The notes: a model not told the origin generated them from the letters alone. Counted from the first letter of the stretch, positions 44,739 through 53,264 are shown. The stretch: DNA of 64,000 nt from Jannaschia pagri (GCF_019655435.1 NZ_BPFH01000003.1:62001-126000); one strand, 5' to 3'. Numbers and translations: made by a program.

Positions 44739-45386
44739 TTAACTCGCCAAGAGCCGAAGGCCTTGGGTGACATCCGCGCGCACGGCTAGGCGCAGCCCCG
44801 GTTCATCGCCCGCGCGTAGGGCCGCCACGATCAACCTATGGTTCTTCGGAAGCTCCGTCCGGTTAAGGCGTCCGTACAGCGACCGCATCGTCGGACCCAA
44901 TTGCAACCAAACCGTCTCGACCATGGCCAGCATCGCGGGCGCCTGGGCGCGCAGATAGAGTGTTCGGTGGAATTCCAGGTTCGTGCGAATATAGCCGGAG
45001 GCGTCATGTTTCGCGATCTGTTCCGCGATGGCGACATTGATCGCCTCCATACGCTCGATCAGGGCCATATGGGCGCGCGGTAGGGCGCGCACGGCCAGTT
45101 CCGGCTCCAGCAGAGAGCGCAGGGCCGCCAATTCCTCGATCCGGTCGTTGGACAGGGCGGGCGTCGTGATCCGACCCGACGCCGACAGCGACAGCGCGCC
45201 CTCGGCCACCAGACGGCGCATGGCCTCGCGCACCGGGGTCATGGAGACACCGTAGTCCCGTCCGATACCCCTGAGGGTCAGCGCCTCGCCTGGGGCCAAC
45301 TCACCATGCATGATGCGCGTGCGCAGCGTCCGGTAGAGACGATCATGGGCCGCGCCAGCGCCTTCGGGTAGCGGATTGAGAAGCAT
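44739..45386 (-). CDS. GntR family transcriptional regulator (FadR/FCD subgroup)
   Basis: The 215-aa regulator has an N-terminal winged HTH (L-Y-R-T-L-R-T-R-I-M-H-G-E-L-A-P-G, V-S-M-T-P-V-R-E-A-M-R-R-L) and a C-terminal helical FCD ligand domain with D/H metal-site residues (E-F-H-R-T-L). Ligand probably a carboxylate; target unknown. It starts 31 bp after the metallohydrolase stop, same strand, so may be co-transcribed. It is the only GntR in the window and a possible, untested candidate for the TGTGATCACA operators. Confidence 0.91.
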   Translation of the reverse strand: MLLNPLPEGAGAAHDRLYRTLRTRIMHGELAPGEALTLRGIGRDYGVSMTPVREAMRRLVAEGALSLSASGRITTPALSNDRIEELAALRSLLEPELAVRALPRAHMALIERMEAINVAIAEQIAKHDASGYIRTNLEFHRTLYLRAQAPAMLAMVETVWLQLGPTMRSLYGRLNRTELPKNHRLIVAALRAGDEPGLRLAVRADVTQGLRLLAS

Positions 45387-45417
45387 CGGCTACCCTGTCC
45401 TGACGGGCGCGCGAAGG

Positions 45418-46128
45418 TCAAGCATCCCCCGGCCCGTCAAACCGCACCGCATGCAGCGCCGCACCTTCGAACCGTAGCCAATCCCGGCGGGGCCGCCAAT
45501 CGGGCATCAAGGCCTCCACTTGGGCCCAGAACCGCGGCGAATGATCCATGTGGCGCAGATGGGCGACTTCATGGGCAGTGACGTAATCAAGCACTTCGGG
45601 CGGTGCCATGATCAGGCGCCAGGAGAACATCAGATCCCCGCGGGACGAACAACTGCCCCAGCGGGAGCGGGTGTCGCGCAGGGTGATGCGCGCGGGCTGC
45701 TTGCCCAAAGCATCGGCATAGCGGTCCACGGCGGCCACGATGTGGCTGCGCGCTAAGGATTGCAGGAGGACTTTGACCCGCGCGCCCGCCCGATCCGTGT
45801 CCGGCACCGTCACCTCGGTCCCCGTCCAACGCGCCGCGCGACCAGATCCGGCGCGGACGGGAACCGGTTGGCCCATCAGCGGCATCGTCTGACCCACGGC
45901 GACGGTGAGGATCGGCGGCGCAGCCTCCACATGTCGACGAATCCAGGGGGCCTGCTGGGCGACAAAAGCCTGGGCCTCGGCCACCGGGACACGGGGCGGC
46001 AGCGTCAGGGTCACCGCCCCATCGGATCGCCCGACCCGCAGGGACATCCGCCTGGCCCGCGCGACCCGCCGCAGATGCACCACTACACCGGGCATATTGG
46101 GCACCGGCAATGTATCGACCTTGGTCAT
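45418..46128 (-). CDS. YgjP/SprT-like (DUF45) zinc metallohydrolase
   Basis: A 236-aa protein with the minigluzincin signature near the C-terminus: Y-V-T-A-H-E-V-A-H-L (HExxH) and then M-D-H-S-P-R-F-W (third ligand His). The upstream R-S-R-W-G-S-C-S-S-R-G motif is diagnostic for the YgjP/DUF45 family. Function unproven; sometimes UTP-related or proteolytic. The ATG at 46128 was chosen for family-typical length; an ATG at 46170 would add 14 residues. Confidence 0.88.
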   Translation of the reverse strand: MTKVDTLPVPNMPGVVVHLRRVARARRMSLRVGRSDGAVTLTLPPRVPVAEAQAFVAQQAPWIRRHVEAAPPILTVAVGQTMPLMGQPVPVRAGSGRAARWTGTEVTVPDTDRAGARVKVLLQSLARSHIVAAVDRYADALGKQPARITLRDTRSRWGSCSSRGDLMFSWRLIMAPPEVLDYVTAHEVAHLRHMDHSPRFWAQVEALMPDWRPRRDWLRFEGAALHAVRFDGPGDA

Positions 46129-46243
46129 GTGTCCGGCCCCTTCCCATCGCTCCGTCGCGGGACTTGCCATGGCGCGGCCCCTATGGCATGGCACCCCATT
46201 CCCCTCGCCGGTAACCCAGCCGGAGCGATATGAAGGAACCGAC

Positions 46244-46576
46244 ATGCCTAAGGAAGAATGGGGCGTCAAGCGGGTCTGCCCGACGACCGGAAAGCGCTTC
46301 TACGACCTCAACCGCGACCCGATCGTCAGCCCCTATACGGGCGAAGTCGTGAACATCGATACCGGCAACAAGACCCGTGTCTTGGTGGCCGATAAGGACG
46401 ATGCCGACGCCAAGCCCAAGGACGACGAAGATCTGCTGCTGGACGATGATGACGTCGATCTGGATGACGATGACGCGGCGGACAACAACGATGACGACGT
46501 CCTGGACGATGACGAGGACGATACCGTTTCGCTCGAAGAAATCGCCGACGTGGGCGACGACAAAGACGACGAATAA
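46244..46576 (+). CDS. TIGR02300 family acidic protein
   Basis: A 110-aa protein: the N-terminus W-G-V-K-R-V-C-P-T-T-G-K-R-F-Y-D-L-N-R-D-P-I-V-S-P-Y-T-G has been shortened here to its key residues C12, the FYDLN motif and P-I-V-S-P. The C-terminal two-thirds are an almost pure Asp/Glu tail. This is the alphaproteobacterial TIGR02300 (FYDLN acid) family, function unknown. AAGGAACC precedes the ATG. A GC hairpin lies 8 bp past the stop, and tRNA-Ala follows. Confidence 0.92.
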   Translation: MPKEEWGVKRVCPTTGKRFYDLNRDPIVSPYTGEVVNIDTGNKTRVLVADKDDADAKPKDDEDLLLDDDDVDLDDDDAADNNDDDVLDDDEDDTVSLEEIADVGDDKDDE

Positions 46577-46583
46577 CGACCAA

Positions 46584-46614
46584 GGGGCGCGGGCGGATTT
46601 TCCGCTTGCGCCCC
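46584..46614 (+). terminator. Terminator-like hairpin after TIGR02300 gene
   Basis: GGGGCGC/GCGCCCC outer stem with an inner GCGGA/TCCGC stem and TTT loop, beginning 8 bp after the stop. No T-run follows, so termination is plausible but not certain. Confidence 0.45.
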
Positions 46615-46646
46615 CTGCGCCGCTGCCTTAGGTGGCTGCACACGTT

Positions 46647-46722
<76 letters not shown>

Positions 46723-46953
46723 AACCTCTCTATTCGATAGATTGCGCCTAAGACCATGTCTCTGGGGCGAACATTTGTGCGTCGCTGGCGTGCGTTCCTT
46801 GGCCCGGCAGAATGAGGCCCGTCGACCTCTTGATGCGTCGCGGCCGCCAAATGGAAACCCAGCGGGCAACGTAAATGGGCCGCCCCGAAGGACGGCCCCG
46901 TGTATTGCGCTCAGGTCGGCATCCCGTAGCGCCTATTTTTGAAAACCGTCATG

Positions 46954-47505
46954 TCAGCTTGGGATGATGGGTTGGACAGGGTCATCCTGGGCCTGCATCA
47001 GTGCTTCGAACTCGGGCAAGCCTAGTGTGGCGACCGTTTCGCCCGTTGGCCCTAAGACCTCGTAGATAACGCCATCGGTGCCCTTGTTACTGAACCAAGC
47101 AATGCAGTCTTCGTCGCCACCCCCTTCGGTATGGGGTGCGCCGCCTGCGGTTTTCTGAACAAAGCTCGCTGTTGGGCGGATCTCGGTCAGGTCCCCTTCG
47201 GCATCATACAGGCGCAACTCTCCTTGGATGATGAACGTGCTGTAATCCGCATGGTGCTTGTGGAGAATAACTCTCTCGTTCGCCGCGAACTTGAGCAGCA
47301 GGTCGACGACCTTTGCCTCACGGTCCACGTTGAGCACGTGATACCAAAGATGGTCGATGCCTTCGAGCGTGTTCCACTTGATGTTCGACTGATCAAAGGC
47401 CGCAGCGACCTGTGTCGCGGCCTGGCTTGCATTGGCGCCCAGAGCGACGGCGGCGACGGTCGTTCCGATGGTCGCCAGACCCTCTCGGCGTGTGAGTTTG
47501 GTCAT
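46954..47505 (-). CDS. TAT-exported cupin domain protein
   Basis: 183 aa. The N-terminus T-R-R-E-G-L-A-T-I-G followed by an Ala-rich hydrophobic stretch and A-S-Q-A is a twin-arginine-like signal. The mature part is a cupin: L-H-K-H-H-A-D-Y-S-T-F-I-I-Q-G-E-L-R (metal histidines) and later P-H-T-E-G-G. Probably periplasmic and metal-binding; substrate unknown. ATG at 47505 has AAGGAGGAG upstream. A weak GC hairpin (46879-46901) lies past the stop; the 231 bp between tRNA-Ala and this gene hold no convincing ORF. Confidence 0.84.
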   Translation of the reverse strand: MTKLTRREGLATIGTTVAAVALGANASQAATQVAAAFDQSNIKWNTLEGIDHLWYHVLNVDREAKVVDLLLKFAANERVILHKHHADYSTFIIQGELRLYDAEGDLTEIRPTASFVQKTAGGAPHTEGGGDEDCIAWFSNKGTDGVIYEVLGPTGETVATLGLPEFEALMQAQDDPVQPIIPS

Positions 47506-47574
47506 CTTCTCCTCCTTAAGATGATGGTTGGGGAGCCCCGTCAAACGGTCGTTCGACGGCAAACGGGCCGCGTC

Positions 47575-48156
47575 TCAGAAAAGCTTCTTTTCGTACTTCC
47601 ACTCATCGGCATCGGGTGTGACGCTATCGAGGTCGAAGTCGTTATCGATCAGATGCTGCGCGGCGCGATCCCCCAAGGCGGCGGCACGCTCGATGATCCG
47701 ACGACCAAGCTCCTCGTCGTAGGCGACACCGCGACCCCGCAAGATGTCCAGCCCGTAGTTGAAGGCCCCAACGGAGCTGCCCGCTTCCATGGACCGGCGG
47801 TCCCATTCTGCTGCGGCCTCGGCATCCTCGGGCCCGCCTAGGCCGTTGTCTTCCATCCAGGCCATCCAGGTCATCGCAGAGGAATTGCCTTCATCGGCGA
47901 GCGTGGTGAAGATTTCGCGGGCGGTATCATGATTGCCGGCCTTCGCCTCGATGTAGCCGATGAAGCCGAGCACCGGATGGGTCTCGCCTTGGCGCATCCG
48001 GTCGATATGGCTGCAAATCGTGAGTTCTTCGGGGTTGTGGGTCCCGTGGGCGTCAGAGACGTGCTTGCCGCATTGACCGAAATCTTGGGCCACAACAGGG
48101 GACGCAAGGATCGTGAGGAGCGCAACGCCGGGGGCGCTCAAAGACGGAAATCGCAT
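47575..48156 (-). CDS. Secreted Sel1-repeat protein
   Basis: 193 aa: signal peptide (cleavage after V-V-A-Q near 24), two cysteines in the first mature segment (G-Q-C-G-K, I-C-S-H), then about three Sel1-like/TPR helix pairs (A-R-E-I-F-T-T-L-A-D-E-G-N-S-S-A-M; A-A-A-E-W-D-R-R-S-M-E-A-G-S-S-V-G-A; R-R-I-I-E-R-A-A-A-L-G-D-R-A-A). Such repeats mediate protein-protein contact in the periplasm. ATG at 48156 has AAAAGG upstream. 69 bp before the cupin gene; possibly co-transcribed. Confidence 0.82.
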   Translation of the reverse strand: MRFPSLSAPGVALLTILASPVVAQDFGQCGKHVSDAHGTHNPEELTICSHIDRMRQGETHPVLGFIGYIEAKAGNHDTAREIFTTLADEGNSSAMTWMAWMEDNGLGGPEDAEAAAEWDRRSMEAGSSVGAFNYGLDILRGRGVAYDEELGRRIIERAAALGDRAAQHLIDNDFDLDSVTPDADEWKYEKKLF

Positions 48157-48263
48157 GGGGCTCAACCTTTTGATCTGGGTTTCAACTCCGACCAAAGGTG
48201 GCGACCTGCCGCTATCCTTGTGCGAAATTCCCGCAAGAACTCCGCAAAAAATATGCAAAAACG

Positions 48264-49124
48264 CTAGTCCACCAACCGGTAGCCAACCCCACGCACCGTC
48301 TCGATCACGGGTGGCCGGGACTTGTCGGGGTCAAGCTTCTTGCGAAGGTTGATGATGTGCTGATCCAAAGCGCGGGAGTTGGGCATGAAGTCCCGGCCCC
48401 ATCCCGCGTCGTAGAGTTGGTCCTTGGTGACGACCTCGCCCCGTTTCGTTTGCAGGAACGCCAACAAGCGGACGTCTCGGGGCGTCAACGAAACCTCCAG
48501 CGTGCCACGGCGGGCGCTGTGGTGTTCGGGCACCAAGACAAGATCGTCGTCGGCCGTATCCGCATCCCTCACCCGATACCGCCAGGCCAGCACCAGGCTG
48601 ACCAGTCCCGCCCCGATGAGCAGGCCAATGGTCCCCCACCCTGGGCCTGTCAGCGACACCTGTAAGACGTCCTGTAGTGCTCCGCGATCATAGATCAGGC
48701 AGAGCCGTGGCGCGGGCTGACAATAGAGCAATTCTTCGCCGTTGCGGTCGTAGGCCGACCAACTCGCTTGAAAGTCGCCAGCCGTGAGTTGGGTGAGATC
48801 CTGGAGCGTGTCCAAGGGCAGCTCAAAGCGCGTCGGCGCATAGGTGCCCGGGCCTGGGTAGACAACCGAGCCCGTGGTCGACCACGCCACCGCTTTCAGA
48901 AGGGACGGGTCCTGGATCAGTAAGAAGCCGACGCGGTCTGGGCGGTCTTGAACGTCATGGAGGGCGCGGGCGTCGGCCATACCCTTTGCCGTGGCCTGGA
49001 TCCAAGGATCATGGGTCACCCAAAGGCCCCCTGCCCCCAACAGGCAGAGGCACCCAATCACCAAAAGCCAAAGTCGTCCCATGACGTCAGAATGCACGAC
49101 CACCGGCCATTTCATATGAGACAT
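48264..49124 (-). CDS. Membrane-anchored winged-helix regulator with periplasmic sensor domain
   Basis: 286 aa. TM1 about residues 17-36, a ~125-residue periplasmic domain with a Cys pair (C-Q-P-A-P-R-L-C), TM2 about 163-182, then a cytosolic OmpR/PhoB-type winged helix (L-T-P-R-D-V-R-L-L-A-F-L, V-V-T-K-D-Q-L-Y-D-A-G-W, R-A-L-D-Q-H-I-I-N-L-R-K-K, V-R-G-V-G-Y-R-L). There is no receiver domain. It looks like a histidine-kinase sensor module joined directly to a DNA-binding domain, a one-component membrane regulator. An ATG at 49082 is an alternative start; it would keep TM1. Confidence 0.85.
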   Translation of the reverse strand: MSHMKWPVVVHSDVMGRLWLLVIGCLCLLGAGGLWVTHDPWIQATAKGMADARALHDVQDRPDRVGFLLIQDPSLLKAVAWSTTGSVVYPGPGTYAPTRFELPLDTLQDLTQLTAGDFQASWSAYDRNGEELLYCQPAPRLCLIYDRGALQDVLQVSLTGPGWGTIGLLIGAGLVSLVLAWRYRVRDADTADDDLVLVPEHHSARRGTLEVSLTPRDVRLLAFLQTKRGEVVTKDQLYDAGWGRDFMPNSRALDQHIINLRKKLDPDKSRPPVIETVRGVGYRLVD

Positions 49125-49167
49125 TCGTCAAAGCTGATGCGCCGTCGCCCAGAACAGGCGAGACTTT

Positions 49168-49191
49168 GCAAAACGCTATCTTGGGATAGCG
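49168..49191 (-). terminator. Terminator of the formate dehydrogenase operon
   Basis: Perfect 7-bp stem CGCTATC/GATAGCG with a 4-nt loop; on the minus strand it is followed by TTTTG. It lies about 40 bp past the NtrC-like gene and separates it from the winged-helix gene. Confidence 0.75.
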
Positions 49192-49231
49192 GGGCAGCGA
49201 CTAGGGACCCGATCTCTCAACCGAAAACGGG

Positions 49232-50578
49232 TCAGCCCCAGGCCGCCATCTTCCGGTCGATGGTCTTGCGCGACACCCCCAGGCGGCGGGCTGCTTCGGC
49301 CCGGTTCCCATCGCATTGGTCGAGGATGTGCAGGATATGCCGCTGCGTGACCAGATCGAGGTTTTCGATGGCCTCGTCCCCTGTCACCGCGCCGGACCCT
49401 GCAAATTCCTCCGGGAACTCGCCCAGGATGACCGAGCGTTCGATCAGGTTGCGCAGTTCCCGGACGTTCCCAGGCCAGTCGTAGCGGCGAAGCCGGAGCA
49501 GCGTTTCATCGTTCAGTTGAAGGGCCGGCATTCCCAATTCGCGCGAGAAATGGCGCATGAACATCGCCGTCAACTCCACGATGTCCTCGGCGCGATCCTT
49601 GAGTTGAGGGACCCTAATCTGGACCACGTTTAGCCGGTGGTAGAGGTCCGCGCGGAACCGCCCCTGGGCGACCGCCTCTTTCAGGTCGGCGTTTGTCGCA
49701 ATCAAGAACCGCAGCTTGAGCGGCATGTCCCGCTCCGCGCCAACGGGGCGGACGCGACGGTCTTCCAGGACACGCAACAGGGCGGCTTGGACCTGGTCGG
49801 GCATCTGCGCCACCTCGTCCAGCAGTAGGGTGCCACCATCCGCTAGAAGGAACAGCCCGGGTCGCAGGCGCCCCCCCTCCTCGACCTGACCGAACAGTTC
49901 CGCCGCGATCCGATCCGGCGAGATAGCGGCGCAGTTGACCGCCACAAACGGCAGGTCCGCGCGGTCCGATTGGGCATGAAGGCTGCGGGCGGCGACCTCT
50001 TTGCCGACGCCAGAGGGGCCGGTGAACAGAACCGAACTGGGCAAGGGCGCCAGCTTGGCCAGCATGTCCCGCACCTCTGTGATCGCCACGGATGTCCCCA
50101 AGAGGTCCGTGCCCGTATCACCCGCCCGCAAGGCATGGCGCAGCAGGGAATTGTCCCGGCGCAGGTGTTGCCGATCCAGCGTGCGCGACAGGGCACCCAG
50201 GATCTGATTGGCGCGAAACGGTTTGAGAACGAAATCCCCGATCCCGGCCCGCATGGCGGCAATGGCGGTATCCAAATCGGCATAGGCCGTCATGAGGATC
50301 GTTTCGGCAAAGAACCCCTTGCGGCGTTGATCTGCCACCCAATCGATCCCCTTGCCGCCGGGCATGACATTATCGAGGATGACGATGTCGTATTGCGCCT
50401 TGTCCAGGATCTCGCTGGCCTGTTGCGGGCCATTCGCCTCGGCCACGACGGCGACGCGGGGCGCGAGGATCTTACGCAGGAAATGCCGCATCCCCGGCTC
50501 GTCATCGACAATCAGGATCCGCGCCGCGGCCAAGGCCTCGCCGTAGTCATCCACATCCGAGATCGGAGCGGGCATCAT
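49232..50578 (-). CDS. NtrC-type response regulator lacking GAFTGA
   Basis: 448 aa in three parts: receiver domain (about 14-135; I-L-I-V-D-D-E-P acidic pocket, phospho-Asp in V-I-L-D-N-V-M-P, K in L-K-P-F), AAA+ domain (Walker A G-P-S-G-V-G-K-E, Walker B T-L-L-L-D-E-V, R-fingers after W-P-G-N-V-R-E-L), and a Fis-type HTH (N-R-A-E-A-A-R-R-L-G-V-S-R-K-T). Where sigma-54 activators carry G-A-F-T-G-A there is E-L-F-G-Q-V-E-E-G-G-R-L-R-P-G-L-F, so sigma-54 contact is doubtful. Last gene of the FDH operon. No cognate kinase in the window. Confidence 0.92.
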   Translation of the reverse strand: MMPAPISDVDDYGEALAAARILIVDDEPGMRHFLRKILAPRVAVVAEANGPQQASEILDKAQYDIVILDNVMPGGKGIDWVADQRRKGFFAETILMTAYADLDTAIAAMRAGIGDFVLKPFRANQILGALSRTLDRQHLRRDNSLLRHALRAGDTGTDLLGTSVAITEVRDMLAKLAPLPSSVLFTGPSGVGKEVAARSLHAQSDRADLPFVAVNCAAISPDRIAAELFGQVEEGGRLRPGLFLLADGGTLLLDEVAQMPDQVQAALLRVLEDRRVRPVGAERDMPLKLRFLIATNADLKEAVAQGRFRADLYHRLNVVQIRVPQLKDRAEDIVELTAMFMRHFSRELGMPALQLNDETLLRLRRYDWPGNVRELRNLIERSVILGEFPEEFAGSGAVTGDEAIENLDLVTQRHILHILDQCDGNRAEAARRLGVSRKTIDRKMAAWG

Positions 50579-50582
50579 GGCG

Positions 50583-50708
50583 TCAATCCAGCCGCACGTT
50601 CGGGCCGGATTGGGTGTCCTGCACGGAAAACCCGAGCTCGCCCAAAACGAACCAGGCGCCGACGGCGATGACGACGGTCGCCACAAGGGCGGTTGTGATG
50701 GCTTTCAT
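50583..50708 (-). CDS. 41-aa single-pass membrane peptide in FDH operon
   Basis: The ATG at 50708 has GAGGA 6-10 bases upstream and encodes one hydrophobic helix (A-I-T-T-A-L-V-A-T-V-V-I-A-V-G-A-W-F-V-L, residues 3-22) and a polar tail G-F-S-V-Q-D-T-Q-S-G-P-N-V-R-L-D, ending in TGA. It starts 2 bp after the WD40-cytochrome gene and ends 4 bp before the NtrC-like gene, so it fills the gap in the operon exactly. Likely a small subunit or anchor; function unknown. Confidence 0.65.
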   Translation of the reverse strand: MKAITTALVATVVIAVGAWFVLGELGFSVQDTQSGPNVRLD

Positions 50709-50710
50709 GT

Positions 50711-51979
50711 TCAGTCCTCTGTCGTAGCGGTCCGCAGATAGGCGATCAGGTCGATCCGATCCTGTGCGGCCGCAATCACTTGCATGGGCATTTTGGAGCC
50801 CGGGATGTAGTGGTCCGGCCCTTCATCGAACAACGCGTCGATGGTGGTGTCGTTCCAGATGATATCCGACCCCGTGAGGGTCGGGGAATAGCGATAGTCA
50901 GGCACAGTCCCCGCCTGCCGTCCGAACACACCATAAAGCGTCGGACCGGCCTTGCGCGACGGTCCAGCCGTCAAGGCATGGCAGATCGAGCATTTGCGCA
51001 TGAACTGCCGCTCGCCGTTGGGCATGGTCTCCGCCTGGCGCAGAAAGGGGCGCGTCTCGGCCCCGATGGCCGGGTCGAAGTCATCCAGCAAAGCGACGGG
51101 CCAGGCGTATATCACATCGTCAATGCCGCCCGCATGGATCGTGCCGCCGTCCTTGGAATAGGCCAGTGCCCAAACCGGACCCTGACGCGTAGCGCGAAAA
51201 TCCTGGGCGATCCGCCACGCCGCGCTGTCGATGACCATGATGTAGCCATGGCCGTCCCCCACGGCGATCCGGTCGGTCGCAGGGTGATAGTCCATGGACA
51301 GGATCGGACGGCGTTCCAGGCTGAAGTCCTTTATCTGGGCGCCAGTGGCAAGGTCGATGACGCGCGTGCCCCCGTCGACGGCCCCATAGGCCAACCAGCC
51401 GTCCCCGACGATCATTTCGTTGATGCCAAACCCGTGGGTGACGAGCACACCCTGGGCCGTCGCAGAGGCTACGTCCCAGATGCGGATCGTCCCATCGGAA
51501 GACCCGGAATAGAGCGTGGCCCCATCGGATGAGAACGCGACGGTGTTCACACCCTGGCCATGGCCGGACAGCGTCGCAGTGACGTCGCCCCACAACCCAA
51601 TCGTTCCGTCCCAAGACGCCGACGCCAGGACCGCGCCATCAGGGGTGGCTGCCAGATGGGCGACCTTGCCTTGATGCTGGCCGATCACCTCGGACGTGGA
51701 GTCGCGCCAGCGTCGAACCGTGAAGTCATCGGCCCCAGACACAATGCTGCCGTCGCCTGGAAACAGGACCGCGTTCACGGCAGCCCCATGCCCGTCCAGC
51801 CAGGTGGGCCGGTCGTTCGACCAGAGGCCCACGGCATTGTCGAAGGACGCGCTGGCCAACTGACCAGACGCGGAGACGTCCAACCCCATGATCGGGCCGC
51901 CATGGCCCTTGTAGGTCGTGAACTCCTGCGCCGAGGCGACCCCGGCGCAGAGCATCAGGCAGATCGTGAGGGCCTTCAC
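50711..51979 (-). CDS. Periplasmic WD40 beta-propeller fused to cytochrome c
   Basis: 422 aa: signal peptide (cleavage after A-S-A-Q near 18), then about seven WD40-like repeats (for example T-I-G-L-W-G-D; G-S-S-D-G-T-I-R-I-W-D-V) to ~residue 310, and a C-terminal class I cytochrome c with C-S-I-C-H haem site and distal M in G-S-K-M-P-M. GTG start at 51979, GGAG 9 nt upstream. 6 bp after the gamma subunit, so probably an electron acceptor or scaffold for formate dehydrogenase; that is inference. Confidence 0.9.
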   Translation of the reverse strand: MKALTICLMLCAGVASAQEFTTYKGHGGPIMGLDVSASGQLASASFDNAVGLWSNDRPTWLDGHGAAVNAVLFPGDGSIVSGADDFTVRRWRDSTSEVIGQHQGKVAHLAATPDGAVLASASWDGTIGLWGDVTATLSGHGQGVNTVAFSSDGATLYSGSSDGTIRIWDVASATAQGVLVTHGFGINEMIVGDGWLAYGAVDGGTRVIDLATGAQIKDFSLERRPILSMDYHPATDRIAVGDGHGYIMVIDSAAWRIAQDFRATRQGPVWALAYSKDGGTIHAGGIDDVIYAWPVALLDDFDPAIGAETRPFLRQAETMPNGERQFMRKCSICHALTAGPSRKAGPTLYGVFGRQAGTVPDYRYSPTLTGSDIIWNDTTIDALFDEGPDHYIPGSKMPMQVIAAAQDRIDLIAYLRTATTED

Positions 51980-51985
51980 CGAGGT

Positions 51986-53203
51986 TTACTCCGCCGGAGT
52001 GGCCCGCGCGCCCGCTGGGGCCTCCGCCTCCTTGGCCTTCACTTCGTCAAGCCAGATCGAGTGGTGCTCCCGCGCCCATTGCTCCTCCACCTGGCCGGAG
52101 CCCATGGCGTCGTAGGCGCCCTCCATGCCGAGGCTCCCGATGTAGATATGGGCAATGATGATCGCCATCAGAACGAAACTGACAATGGCGTGCCAGGCCT
52201 GCGCCAGTTGCATCTCAGTGTGGGGCGCCAGGGCCTCGGGCAAGGGGCCGTAGCCGACCATTTCGCCCACACCGACCTGGTTCAACAGGGCAAAGGTCTT
52301 GGCAAACATCGGGATCTCGAACGGGAACAGCAGCGACAGACCCGACAGCGAGATGGACCCGCCGAGGATCATGACCGACCAGAATATCACCTTCTGGCCC
52401 GCGTTGAACTTTTTGGCGGGCGGGTGGCCGCCGCCGAACAGACCACCACCGCGCAGGATCCAGACCACATCGTGGCGGGACGGCAGGTTGTGGACGACCC
52501 AGAACACGAAGGCCATGGCCAGACCGACCATGAACGCCCAAGAGACGTTGTTGTGGATGAACTTGGCGCCAATGGCCACGGGCGTGAAGGCTTCGTGCCC
52601 CACCAGGGGAATGACAACCTTGCGCCCAAACAGGACCAGCAGGCCGGTTAGACCTAGCAGCACGAAGCTGCCCGCCATCAACCAATGGGCAAAGCGTTCG
52701 ATGAAGGCGAACCGGAGCACGGTGCGGCCCGTCTTTTCGCCGTCGATCATCACGCGACCCCGGAGCAGGTAGAACACCAAGAGGGCAATGAGCGTCCCGC
52801 CCAGCAGGTAGGCGCCGTAGGTCTGAAGCGGTCCTTCGCGGAATTGCAGCCAAGCCATGCCGCTGTCTTGGACGAGGATGCCCGCAGCAGGCCCGTCATT
52901 GGACACGGACACATCAGCGGTCCCAAAGCGCAGGGCGCGCCACAACTCGGGGTCAGACGCACCGCCCAGGGTCCCCAATTGGGCGGCCATTTCAGCGGCG
53001 GAATCAGGGTCGCCGGTGTTGGCCCGACGCTCGGCATGGTCGATGGCCTCGCCGCGCTGGCGGGCGAGGATATCTTCGAGGGTTGGCGCGCCACCCGTGG
53101 CGGAGCGGTCGATCGCGGGGGCCTCGGCCTGCTGCGCGAAGGTGGGCGCGGCGAGGGTCAAGGACAGGAATAGCGTAAGCGTGAGCGCCAGGAGGCGGGT
53201 CAT
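51986..53203 (-). CDS. Formate dehydrogenase gamma subunit (cytochrome b556)
   Basis: 405 aa: signal peptide (A-P-T-F-A-Q), a ~120-residue periplasmic region, one helix (Y-G-A-Y-L-L-G-G-T-L-I-A-L-L-V-F), then a four-helix cytochrome b core with R-F-A-H-W-L-M-A-G, F-I-H-N-N-V-S-W, and W-H-A-I-V-S-F carrying the haem histidines. It anchors the complex and passes electrons to quinone. ATG at 53203 with GGAGACG upstream. A 10-bp hairpin separates it from the beta-subunit gene. Confidence 0.93.
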   Translation of the reverse strand: MTRLLALTLTLFLSLTLAAPTFAQQAEAPAIDRSATGGAPTLEDILARQRGEAIDHAERRANTGDPDSAAEMAAQLGTLGGASDPELWRALRFGTADVSVSNDGPAAGILVQDSGMAWLQFREGPLQTYGAYLLGGTLIALLVFYLLRGRVMIDGEKTGRTVLRFAFIERFAHWLMAGSFVLLGLTGLLVLFGRKVVIPLVGHEAFTPVAIGAKFIHNNVSWAFMVGLAMAFVFWVVHNLPSRHDVVWILRGGGLFGGGHPPAKKFNAGQKVIFWSVMILGGSISLSGLSLLFPFEIPMFAKTFALLNQVGVGEMVGYGPLPEALAPHTEMQLAQAWHAIVSFVLMAIIIAHIYIGSLGMEGAYDAMGSGQVEEQWAREHHSIWLDEVKAKEAEAPAGARATPAE

Positions 53204-53264
53204 GGGACGTCTCCGAATGTCTCTGAGGGATGGCGGGTTCAACACCGCCTTACGGATAGGAACG

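Noticed and set aside
46742-46942. 66-aa ORF between tRNA-Ala and the cupin gene
   Set aside because: No ribosome-binding site, arginine-rich composition and no coupling; more likely intergenic sequence.
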